Assembly: GCA_002261195.1 (NCBI GenBank)
Contig: MVBO01000020.1
Coordinates: 62,001 to 126,000 of the forward strand
Direction of reading: 5' to 3'
DNA: 64,000 nt
Source: Bifiguratus adelaidae
Taxonomy: Eukaryota; Mucoromycota; Endogonomycetes; Endogonales
Shown here: positions 10,644-22,128 of the stretch, piece after piece
Position numbering within the stretch: the first letter of the stretch is position 1
How the letters are laid out: every line of letters begins with the position of its first letter
Notes under the pieces: model-generated
The model's database searches: none
What the model saw: the letters and a program-made list of their open reading frames with translations, nothing else
Told to the model about the DNA's origin: nothing
Made by a program: the position numbers and the translations under genes

Positions 10644-12043
10644 TCACATATCTCCACCGAACCCAACCTGCTGTACCACTTCCTGGTGCTCAGCAGTGTG
10701 AGTCCATTCGTAGTCTAGATGTACAAATGCTCTCTCCACATTATCCATCTTTTCGATAGCATTCTGTAAGGCTTCGCCGACATCGTGTGCCACGTTCAAG
10801 GGGGACTTGGGAGGCATAACTATGTCAATCTCAACAAACAAACGATCGCCAACGTAGTAAGCGCGAACGGTATCTAGACATTGAATGAGAGGTGAAAAAC
10901 GATAGGCCATATACGTGATTTTCTTGAGATCCTCTGTGGATGCAACTTGGCCAGATAACCTTCTGATATTATCTGCGTCTGGTCAGTGGAATCAAACATT
11001 AGGTTGACAACGACTTACCAAGCAATAACTGGATCCATTCATATATGATGTAGACGGACAAGAGGATACCTCCAATTGGATCAATTTGCCAAACATGCGC
11101 ATAGGTGGCGATAATAGGAAAGAAGAAACCGACACCATTGAATACAACATCATTTTCGTGATCTTGAGCCAAAGCACGAACACTGCTGCTTCCCTTGATA
11201 CTTCGACACCAAATCCAAAGGCACAATTTAGCTAAAAGATTGATGGCTAGGAGGATCAGAGAAAGCGTCGACAGATCGACCTCTACCTCATCCTCCGCGC
11301 CAAGTAGGCGCTGAATCGATGTGATGAGGACTTGAGTGAATGATGTAGCTGTGATGACGGCAAAGACGAGGATGCCCAGAGGTTCCATTCTAGCCTTTCC
11401 AACTGGGTAGGAATAGAGATCTTGCTTCTTGATGACTCGTATCGTAAAAAATATGATGGCATTGGAAAAGAAGTCCAAGAAACTTTCAAAGGCAGACGCC
11501 AGGATGGACACGGAGCCAGAGACGACGGCAACAAAGATCTTTGACACAAGCATGAGGAAATTGATGATGAAAGATAAGTTGATGGCCAGAGCGATCGTTT
11601 TTCTAGAAGTCTTCTTGTCGTCTGCTGCTTTTGTGAGAAGGGGTGTATGCTCCGTGAGACCGCTCTCCAAGTCTGGCATCACAGGCGTAGGACTAGCCGT
11701 CACTGCTTGGGAAGCAATTGGATGCTCTACCGTAGATGCGAGCATATCAGTTGGGCCCGGCGAGGCATTGACATCCGTTCGGTGTCCATTGGCTCCTGAT
11801 GCCTGAAGATCTCTAATGATATTGTCAATATCCTGATAGGCGTCGATAAGCTCGTTTTGCTTCTAAGGTCAAGATGATAGTATAAGATACTGCTCCAGAG
11901 TTGTCAAGCCAACCACTCACCTCATAGAAGGCCCGCAACCCCTTATTCTTGAGACTCGCTAGCTCCTCAGGCGACTTGCGAGCATAATAAAACGACCTGC
12001 CCGGAGGAATCTCTATACTGCTTTGTCGCCTTATCCAAGCCAT
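10644..12043 (-). CDS. Cation diffusion facilitator (CDF) metal transporter
   Basis: Exons (minus) 12043-11921, 11862-11019 and 10978-10644 give 433 aa. A soluble N-terminal part (LKNKGLRAFYEKQNELIDAY, typical of fungal CDFs) leads into about six hydrophobic segments between residues 150 and 330. The metal-binding sites are visible: FESFLDFFSN in an early helix and AQDHENDVVFNG in a later one. A cytosolic ferredoxin-like C-terminal domain closes the protein. CDF proteins export or sequester Zn, Mn, Fe or Co in exchange for protons; the metal is not assignable here. The ATG at 12043 is preferred over the in-frame ATG at 12229, which would overlap the first exon of the divergent gene starting at 12146. 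The start-to-start distance is 102 bases. Confidence 0.9.
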
Positions 12044-12145
12044 CGCTTTTTGTGATTTCTCAAATAGTGGCCATTGAGGGCAAAAGAGCATTGGAGATTC
12101 AAACGTTGAACTGGCGCTAGCGCCTTCTCTTTTCTGAAATCGCCT

Positions 12146-14574
12146 ATGGCCACAAGTATTGGTCAAGGTGATGTTAAAGCCCTCTACAAGTAGGTACTCT
12201 CTTTCAGATGTCTTGTGATTCATTGACATGAGGTAGGAACTGCAAAGAGTTGGAATTCAAGCTTCGCGTGTACTTGCAGAAGCAGCAGAGGCATATATTC
12301 GACAAGGATGTAGTCAAGACACGTCTGAGGTATGTTTTGTTCACGGCAATCAAATTCGTGATATCTCGGCAACTGACATCGTCTTGCAGGCTACGTGAAG
12401 CGTACGAAGCGGTGCTGCTATCAGCCGTTGCTTTGAGCTACGAAAAGGACATCCATCAAGAACTATGGAAATGGGTCTTCTACAAGGTGATTGAGGAGTA
12501 TCGGAGGCGACTCAGGTTGTTGTCTGGCCAAAACAAATCTGGGAAGGTAGACGAGGCCGCGGCGCAGCCTATTGAGTACCGCAAGCACTTCTCAAACTTT
12601 AAGGCTTTTTTGCACGAATCATCAGGCTTTTATCAGCAATTGATTGCTAACTTGGCGACGCGATATGGCTTGGAAGAGGTGTCAAAGCTCAAACAATCAG
12701 CTATAGCAATCACTGGCAGAACGAAGGGAAGGTTGCCGATGGCATCACGTAGTGAACAAGTCAGCGTCAAGAGCTCAGAGAGACGATTTGCGGTCGAGTC
12801 AGTTTACAGGTCTCTGATCTATCTGGGGGATTTATCACGATACCTTGATCAGCATGCCAAGCTACCTCGACATCCTAACGCCTTAAAACGTAGCGATGGA
12901 CCCGATCTAAAGCAATATCGATATGCTACTCTCTATTACACTGATGCTCACCAGCTAATGCCGCACTATGGTAACCCTTTCAATCAGCTTGCGGTCATTA
13001 GCCTTTACAAAGAGGACAAATTATCCGGCATTGCGTATTACTATCGATCGCTAGCTTGCAAATCACCGTTCCTGACTGGCTGGGACAATCTGCGCACGCT
13101 GTTTATGCAACTTGCACAAGAAGATGCTACAGAAGTGGCAACTGAAGTCGACCGTCCAAACCGTTTTCAGGCGCTTCTCCGTATCCACGCCCGCATATTT
13201 CTTGCTGAAAGCATAAATTCTACAAATGCAGACGCCATGGTGCAACAAATCAGCGACTGGCATGCAAAACTTTTCCGACCAGCAATCGAAAGCCGTCAGC
13301 TCGAAATCAACACGTTGTTATCGATCACAACGCTCGGTCTTGGCTTGTGGGAATGTCTTGGAGTAATGACAATCGAACATCGATCCTCCAATGCATCAGC
13401 AGAGGATGAGGCGAGCAAAAAGCACATTCAAGCGCAAGGCACCAGTCTTAAGACCAAGCAGGTCCAAAATAGACCACTTGCTTTGACAATTATCTTGGCG
13501 CTTTGCGAAACGCTTCTCGCCACCAGTCATCAGGAGTTGCGAGCAACATTAGAGAAGGAGCAGTCATCGCAAGCAAGCCCAAGAACGGCGGTAGATTTAG
13601 TCACTCCAACCTTGAGAAGACTCGTGCCGTCCCTCAAAATCACTTTGCTGTGGATTCAAGAACATGCCGCAACGCTCGACGATTTTGGCAAGTCCGGTGA
13701 CCAAATTGCTTTACGCTTTTGGCAATCCCTTGGGACATTCTTCGCCTCGTGCCAACAGATTCCGCATATTGCATTATCCCACTCAACTCCAGTCTTACAT
13801 GAAGACGTGGAGTTTTTCGGATTCTCTGGACTACAAGAATATTTTTCAGCTCCACGATTCAAGCACGCCGTATTGCAAACGTCGCCGGATGTCGGTATGG
13901 AGATGGAAGTGCAACATCGATTTGGGACAATTGTCAGCACGGCTGCTGCTCTCTTGGACCTGAGGCATAGCCATCTAACCGGAGAACCATTGTTATCTAG
14001 CAACGTGACCATTGAACAAGAATTGACCATCGAAGATGAGTCGAATGGCAGAGGTTTTCACCTTCCGGATGAGATTCTCGCTGGTTTGGAAGAATTAGAG
14101 GGGTTCAATGAGCAAGATATGGACGATGACGATGAGGAAGTGGTGCTCTTTCAAGGTCGCGATGACAGAGCCGACCGCAAGGATGCTTCAACCGTTCTTC
14201 CGGCACCGCCTTCTCATAACGGTCAGAACAACATTACGACGGCCGAGGAGCTCTTGCAGCGCGTCCTTGGCGGCAGTGCTAACGGTTCGACGCCCCATAC
14301 TCCGACATTCTCTTCAAATTTCTCGTCGCCGCAGAAATTTTCCCCAACCTCACCCTTGAATTGGTCAATATGGAGTCCCGTCGGCGGCGATCAGATTGCG
14401 AACGCAGTGTGGTCACCCACTGGCCAAACGAATGGACATGCGTCTGCGGAGGATGCGTGGAACCAACCACACCTCATGTCCCGAAACGAGTACCTGTTTG
14501 GCCCGCCTCGACCTTCGCAGCAATCGACCTACAACGGCTACGATCCTGCGCACAATCAGCATCGATCTAGCTAG
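12146..14574 (+). CDS. EST1/SMG7-like protein (telomerase / nonsense-mediated decay family)
   Basis: Exons 12146-12189, 12237-12329 and 12390-14574 give 773 aa. The N-terminus (ALYKNCKELEFKL) and LREAYEAVLL through LWKWVFYKVIEEYRRRL match the 14-3-3-like TPR region of EST1/SMG5-7 proteins. The EST1 DNA/RNA-binding motif HYGNPFNQLA followed by YYYRSLACKSPF lies at about residues 235-265. The C-terminal 150 residues are acidic and then Ser/Pro/Asn-rich. The family acts either in telomerase recruitment or in binding phospho-Upf1 during mRNA decay. This long form with a low-complexity tail is compatible with either. Intron 2 is 60 nt and stop-free, so its retention would insert 20 residues without breaking the frame. 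The small first exon is inferred from phase and similarity. Confidence 0.85.
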
Positions 14575-14870
14575 TATGATGGCTTGACAACAATTATAGT
14601 TAACCATGGTCTTTTCTCTCGACACCCTACGTCCGCGCGAGTTGGAGGCACACTCATCCCGCACAGAATCTGTACGCCCCAGGGATGATTAAGCTCATCG
14701 CCCGTAATATCGTCTGCGTCGGCTTTCGTGCATAAGCCTGATGATGCGCAATGAAGACGTGTCCTGCAATGTGAATTTGTGCATAAACTTTGTTACATGG
14801 CAGAGCGGTGTCGCTCAGGGTGCTAAACACAAACAAAACACTTTTTTCTTGGTCTTCTATCTTCCGTTTT

Positions 14871-16102
14871 CTATCTTCGAATACCTAATATCTGCTCCTT
14901 CAATTGCAGGATATTCTGTTTTGACTCTGGCGGCAATGAATTGATTTGCTCATCTGTGAGCTGTAAAACCTGCTGTAACAGAGCCTGCTTTTGCATGTCG
15001 GCAAAAGGTGCCTGCGGTGGTGATGTTTGCACTTGAGGTTGATACGGAGAACCTTGCATAGGCATAGGCTGTGGCGGGTAGGCACCTTGCATTGGTGGGG
15101 TAACTTGCTGCGGAGGACGATTAATGAGACGAGGATCTTGCCGTGGAGGTTGAGGTGGTGTCGGTCGTGCGTAAGCTTGCGTGGGAGTCATTGGCTTGTG
15201 CGGGACTTGACCCTGGATTTGTTGCTGCAAAATGGTCTGTAAGTGGTTAATAAGCGGCCTGGATTTAGCCTAGTGCTTTAAAGACTTGCCTGTACGACGG
15301 TCATATCTACTACTCCCATCATGATCATTGCTTGAAAGAGTGCATAGGCCAATTGCGGTTGGGAATTAAGGATGGCTCGGGCTGTATTTGGATCTGTCGT
15401 GACAAGTCCCTGTGATACTCTGTGTTGAGTCGCAGACAGGCGAGAAATTGTTGATGATCCCTTACCTTCATTTGTGTCATAAGGTCGTGAAGTTGCTGCG
15501 GAGTCATTTGCGCTAGTGTCATACTGATTGCATCGGCTGCATTTCCCTGCGGTGGTGCACTAGGTATGGGTGCCGGCTGCTGCTGCTGTGGTACGTTGCC
15601 GCCCATTTTTGGTGGCACCATATTTGGCTGCGTAGCTTGCCGTGGAGGAGCATTATGAGCTTGATGCTGCTGTTGCTGCTTGGTTTCCGACGTTTCCGCA
15701 TGATCAACCCGAAGTTGACGACCGCCTACTTCGTAACCGTTCAAGTTGCGGACAGCGCTGGCGGCAGTTTGAGCGTCTAGAAGTACATGAGTGGTAGTCA
15801 AGCGCGACTCAATCCCAAACACGAACCATAGTAATCACAGAATCCGTATCCACGAGGCTTCCCAGTATCACGATCAAACATCAACCTGCAGCACGTAGTC
15901 CGTCAATACGTGTCAAGCGTTACGTGCCGACGTGATCTACCCACCGAAAGTTCGCAACTGGCCCCACCTCCTTAAATATATCCACCAACTGCTCTTCGGT
16001 ATATCCATATGGTATATTACCCACTATATGCAAGCGATCTATGAGTCAGTGTGCCCAGCCTCGGAGCCTATACATACCAAACACGACGTGCGATCCACTC
16101 AT
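14871..16102 (-). CDS. CSTF2: CSTF2/Rna15, 3'-end cleavage stimulation factor 64 kDa subunit
   Basis: Exons (minus) 16102-16078, 16023-15945, 15885-15827, 15776-15466, 15409-15290 and 15236-14871 give 319 aa. The RNA recognition motif has RNP2 (VFVGNIPYG) and RNP1 (KPRGYGFCDY). It is followed by a Gln/Pro-rich stretch, the hinge helix that binds Rna14 and Hsh155-type partners (ending with AYALFQAMIMMGVVDMTVVQ), a Pro/Gln linker, and the C-terminal three-helix domain (LLQQVLQLTDEQINSLPPE). It recognises G/U-rich elements during pre-mRNA cleavage and polyadenylation in the nucleus. The last intron (15237-15289) has a GC donor (GCAAGT). Divergent to the formaldehyde dehydrogenase gene, with 129 bases between start codons. 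Confidence 0.95.
15237..15289 (-). other. GC-AG intron in CSTF2
   Basis: GCAAGT donor directly after the conserved MTVVQ and TTACAG acceptor before TILQQQ. It is the only in-phase way to join the hinge to the C-terminal domain. Confidence 0.85.
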
Positions 16103-16231
16103 GCTCAAGCGCAACTCGCAACACACACGCCAACCTTCAATTGACAAACCCTAACCCTTTTTAATGTGACGGTTATAAAAAAAGGAGCTTCCCGCACTTC
16201 CCGTTCATTTCTCTCGTTTGACTACGCAACC
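16103..16231. promoter_or_regulatory. Short bidirectional promoter with telobox and TATA box
   Basis: The 129 bases between the CSTF2 and dehydrogenase start codons contain AAACCCTAACCC at 16146-16157, a telobox-type element known from eukaryotic promoters. A TATAAAA box at 16174-16180 lies 52 bases upstream of the dehydrogenase ATG. Function is inferred from position. Confidence 0.5.
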
Positions 16232-17731
<1,500 letters not shown>

Positions 17732-17961
17732 GTTCGAAGAAAGCCCGAAAAGTTGAAAAAGTCAATGTATTCCTAAATAGGTTTAAGTGATATCGACAAG
17801 ACATATAAAACCTGAAAAGTTCGCCGAGTCAATGTAATCTCCTGGGGATATATAAAGTGATATCGACAAGGACACAAATTCCTATCGAAACAGTGGTAGA
17901 CACTCCGCGGTGGTATATTAGAACCCAATCTCTCCAGACCATTCCGTGAGGATGACTTTTA

Positions 17962-18999
17962 TCAAGGTTGATTCAGATTCTTGTAGGCATGCCGATCTAA
18001 GGTCGCGGGCAGGTTTAATTGTCCATTGTAACACTTTTTAGCGTATGTCTTGAAATCGCTCGTATCGTTCTCGAATCGTTTGTAATTAGCAATCTTTATC
18101 AGATCGAAATGCCAGCGCCAGTAACTGGATATGACAAAGTTGGTCATGACATCGTCCAGACTTCGTAGCTTTTCGATAAACTCCTCGTAAGTCTCGTCAA
18201 AGACATCCAAGACACCATATTCTTGCATGAGTTTGAAATCTTCGGCATCCGTGCACATGCTTCGAAGATACTTGACGGCCGATTCGATGTAGCAACCGCG
18301 ATCATTCTGTCGCTCGTAGATGATGAGATTTCGGAGGATTTTGAAGGTGTGATCTTTAACGATCAGGCCAGTCACGTAGAATAATTGAGCGTATGGATCA
18401 CAATAGCACGTCGAAGCACCGTTGCACACTCGCGTCAAGGGAATACTGAGTTCTACAAAGTTTTTGAACGCGAATTTGTAGAAGGGGGTCATAAGCATCG
18501 CTGGTCGAAGTCCGTCTCCTTTGATACCAGTTGATTGTCGCCAAACATTTTCCAAAAACGTAGCTTCTGGATCGTAGGGTACAATGTTTCCGCACACGAT
18601 TTTGAAAGGAGAGCTTGAGTTGATCATAACCTTAATGTCGTCGTGAGGATCAGGAAATGGCTCGACGTTCAAGTTCAAACGCTCTCTGGCGCGAACAAGG
18701 TGCTGAAAGGCGAGGGTATGGCAGCTCATGGTAGTCGCTGGATTGCACAGATCGACCAGGAACTGCCGGCTCATTGAAAACGCGTTCATAGCGGCGCCCA
18801 TAGTCTTGGGTGTAAAGCCGTCGGTGATCTGACTGAACTTGACGGAGTAGGGAATACTACATAACAGCAATAGGGTATCGTCAGGCAGCACACCTCCCGT
18901 TTCGTTGCGGAAGTCCCTCTGCACGCGTTCAAAGACCTCGTTATCAGCTTTAGGGATTTCCTTGAGTGCCGCCATCATTGCTCGTAGCTCTAAAGACAT
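17962..18999 (-). CDS. Hypothetical intronless protein
   Basis: An uninterrupted frame of 345 aa from the only in-frame ATG, at 18999. I recognise no family. The protein has no signal peptide or transmembrane segment. It is rich in Phe, Tyr and Cys, with a clustered CNGASTCYCDPYAQ near the middle and a probably helical C-terminal half containing many acidic residues. Absence of introns over 1 kb is unusual next to its intron-rich neighbours and could reflect acquisition or retrocopying, but codon use does not look strikingly different by eye. A TATATA-like sequence lies around 19028-19034, very close to the ATG. Confidence 0.6.
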   Translation of the reverse strand: MSLELRAMMAALKEIPKADNEVFERVQRDFRNETGGVLPDDTLLLLCSIPYSVKFSQITDGFTPKTMGAAMNAFSMSRQFLVDLCNPATTMSCHTLAFQHLVRARERLNLNVEPFPDPHDDIKVMINSSSPFKIVCGNIVPYDPEATFLENVWRQSTGIKGDGLRPAMLMTPFYKFAFKNFVELSIPLTRVCNGASTCYCDPYAQLFYVTGLIVKDHTFKILRNLIIYERQNDRGCYIESAVKYLRSMCTDAEDFKLMQEYGVLDVFDETYEEFIEKLRSLDDVMTNFVISSYWRWHFDLIKIANYKRFENDTSDFKTYAKKCYNGQLNLPATLDRHAYKNLNQP

Positions 19000-19380
19000 G
19001 ATGAGCACGACTTCGTGGGACTGACTGTATATAAGCTGCAAAGAGTGGAACACAGCCGTATGCTGCGCCCCAAAATAGAGTGGCACATTACAACGCCTGT
19101 GATCAACGCCATTTAAGGTAAGGATGCTCTGCAGCGTGATCTACGGGAGATCTACGCTTGTTATTGCGCGCCCCCCGTGGGGGGGGGGAAGGTGCCGTCA
19201 TCAATAGCTACAATGTCTTCGACAGCGCTAAAGAGACTCATGGACATCTACTGCGATGGCTTAACCTTGTAGCGCGCGCACTTGTAAGACAATTGGTCGC
19301 TTTTAATTTATGAGTGAAACCTTGCCAAGGGTGATATTCCGTTGGCGGTCCAAACACGGTTTGCACTCGTAGCAAGGACC
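19000..19380. other. Intergenic region with a G/C-run palindrome
   Basis: About 380 bases between divergent genes. At 19167-19190 a run of six C is followed by GT and a run of ten G, which could form a perfect hairpin or a G-rich structure. No coding potential seen. Confidence 0.45.
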
Positions 19381-21169
19381 ATGGACATCGGCTTTAGTTT
19401 GGTCATCCCGGTTGTTTCCGCTGTGAATTACACTATACCCGTGTTTGCGTCATTCCCCGGGTTGTCGATTGAGGCCACGTCCGCCGAAGCATATTTTGCG
19501 CCAAACGGCACGCTCAATGTATATTTTGCCAATCACTTGCGGGCGTTACAATCTGCGCGTGGGGTGAGTACTAGGTAACGCTTCCGAGATTTCATTGACA
19601 CCGTGAAAGGCCAGTCCTGAGATACGCTTGGGCGGCACCTCGCAAGATTACGCCTTTTACGATCCATCCTCATCTTTTACATTCAATACGACTGACCCAT
19701 TCTTGTTCAATAGCCGGAGTTTCTTTGGTCCCCGGTTCTTTGATATTCTTGCTCAAATCACAGCACAGATCAACACAACATGGACCATGGGCTTGAATTT
19801 AGCAACGGCATATCCAAACGCCGACCAAGTCGTGGGTATGGTAGAGGCAGCGCAGAAGACCCTTGGCAATCAGCTAGTCGGCCTCGAATTAGGCAACGAA
19901 CCAGATCAGTATGGTCTCGCCTTGTACCACGTCCGCACTCGAAAATGGAATATAGAAGAATACGTGCATCAATTTCAAGTCTTCTCCACCGACATCCAGA
20001 ACAATCTCACGAGGCAACTCAGTTCACCATTATGGAGAGGAGCAGTTTTTGGATATTCCTGGTCTATTGACGAATTATTGCAGACCGACTATCTTCGGCT
20101 TGTACGCCCTGAAATCAATGCTATCACGAGGCATGCGTACGCTGAATCAGCGTGCTTTCTCAACCAGAGCATTCCGTCGATGCAAGCCCTGGTCAACAAG
20201 ACGAATACCCGACGAATGATGTCAAAATACATCACCGAAATTCAAAAGACTGTGGACAACGGTATTCCCTATGTGATGGGCGAAACAAACTCAATTAGCT
20301 GCTATGGATACCCTGGTATCTCAGATACATTTGGTAGCGCAGTTTGGCTAGTGGATTTTCTGGTAAGACGCGATCCTTGCGCCAGCCTTGACACGTCACT
20401 AATGTTGCCTTAGCTTCAATTAGCTGCTCATAACGTTTCGCAAGCGCTGGTCCACAGTACCGTGAGAGCAAGTTACAGTGTCATAGCTCCCACTAGTTGG
20501 GATACTAGGGTGAATCATCCATCTCAATGGGTCACGAAGCCAGTCTTTTATGGCATGCTTGTGGTGGCTGAAGCACTGGCTACAACGAGACAAGCCATTA
20601 TATCAGAGATTGATACTGTTGGCGGTAATGCGGACGGTCTTTCGGCATATGTTATCTACGACCGCGGGCAGATATCCAGTCTTGTACTCGTCTCCTTTCA
20701 GCTCACAGGCTCCGCCAGCAGTTATCATCCCATCAGCTATCCAGGCAGTCGATCGCATTCAAAGCGACAAGACATCCCTCGCCACAGAATATCCCATTCT
20801 GCAAACTCTTCCAAAGACAACTCCACCAGACATGTCAGTACGCCGACGCAAGTCTCGGTCAGTCTTGATCTCAGCCAGTACCCCGCAGTTATGGGCCAGC
20901 AAATGCATATCAAGCGCCTTGTCGCAAATTCCACCTGGGCAACCCAGAATATTACATGGGGAGGACAATCCTTCGACCAATCCAGAAATGGGACACTTCG
21001 AGGTACTCTGCACCAAGAAAGCCAGGTGTTGCAAACTCGGGTTGCCCTTAATATGACTCCTGGAACTATAGTACTACTTTCCTTTCCCTACGCAAGCAAT
21101 GCCATCGTTACTGCGCCGTCTGTCCTATCGTGGATTATTTGTATTGTTTTCTTATGTTTAAACAAATAG
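19381..21169 (+). CDS. GH79 family glycoside hydrolase (beta-glucuronidase/heparanase-like), secreted
   Basis: Exons 19381-19563, 19610-20362 and 20414-21169 give 563 aa. It begins with a hydrophobic signal-like segment (MDIGFSLVIPVVSAV). The TIM-barrel landmarks of family 79 follow: PEIRLGGTSQD, the acid/base Glu in ELGNEPDQYG, and the nucleophile Glu in YVMGETNSI. A beta-rich GH79 C-terminal domain and a final hydrophobic stretch follow, perhaps a membrane or GPI anchor. Many N-glycosylation sequons fit an extracellular protein. Fungal relatives release glucuronic acid from arabinogalactan or similar glycans. A decayed relative of its C-terminal part lies 8 kb downstream at about 28.6-29.3 kb. 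Confidence 0.88.
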
Positions 21170-22128
21170 ACCACAGTCGGATGTCTTATCTGAGTAAATA
21201 AATGAAGCTACAAGGCAAGACACGCTCAAAGAAGATCGTTCTTGTCCCCCATAATTCAGTCATGGTGGTGCAAGACCACCGAAAGTGGATCATTTACACG
21301 GTTCATCATCCCCTGTCCAAAGGGGCGGCAGGCCCTTTGAACGATAGGGTAAACTTTCTGACCCGAGATATTCCATGTTGCCCAATGGAATCGACGATTG
21401 TCACCAAAGCCCATACACCACCCCAAAAGCCTTACGATTTTGCACTATCGTACACCTACTTTTGCCAATCCGAGTGAAACCGCTATCGACAGGAGAAAGA
21501 CCCAGCAACTCGGCAAGTTCAGGGAACCGACACGGAAAATTTGTCGCGAGTAACAAAGTTTTCACTGTACCGTATATCAGGTACGCACCGAATACCAGAG
21601 TTCCACATGTTTCGGATTATCCGTTGCCTTGTACTTTCTAAACCTGTTATCACCTCAAAAATAGACGAAGATCCAATGCTTGAACAGGACGTATCACACA
21701 GTCACCCCAGCGGAACCGTGGTTATTTTCGGCATCCGACAGTTCCCGCAAAGGAGAAGGCCACGTTTTCCTGGTTTTGCAGATCGCAGACATTCGAAAAG
21801 GTTAGTATGACGTTGACACGTCGTATGTAACAGGATACTCCTGAAGACATTGAGTACGGTGTGTAGCTGTGCTGTCGGGGATTTAGTGTTCTTGAGCTGC
21901 TTTGGTGTGATGTACAGGCAAAATGTCTCATTCCCTCCGTTTACTTGCGTCCATGATATTCTTAGCATGCCTGAAACCTTAATGTGCATTCAAGTTCAAC
22001 CAAAGTCAAAAATAAACTACGCGTCGATGTCCGCGACGGACGGTTTGCTACCAGCGAAGCAGGTATAAAAGGATTCATGTAATTCAGAGTCCATAAGCTA
22101 AACCGCTTCGACAGCAAGCTATCCAACA
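21170..22128. other. Intergenic region, nothing recognised apart from a TATA box
   Basis: About 960 bases with only short non-convincing frames. A TATAAAA box at 22064-22070 lies 59 bases upstream of the peroxidase ATG. Confidence 0.4.

Noticed and set aside
12044-12229. N-terminal extension of the CDF transporter to the ATG at 12229
   Set aside because: It would overlap the first exon of the divergent EST1-like gene, and the extension lacks resemblance to CDF N-termini.
16146-16157. Internal telomere repeat
   Set aside because: Only one and a half CCCTAA units; better read as a telobox promoter element.
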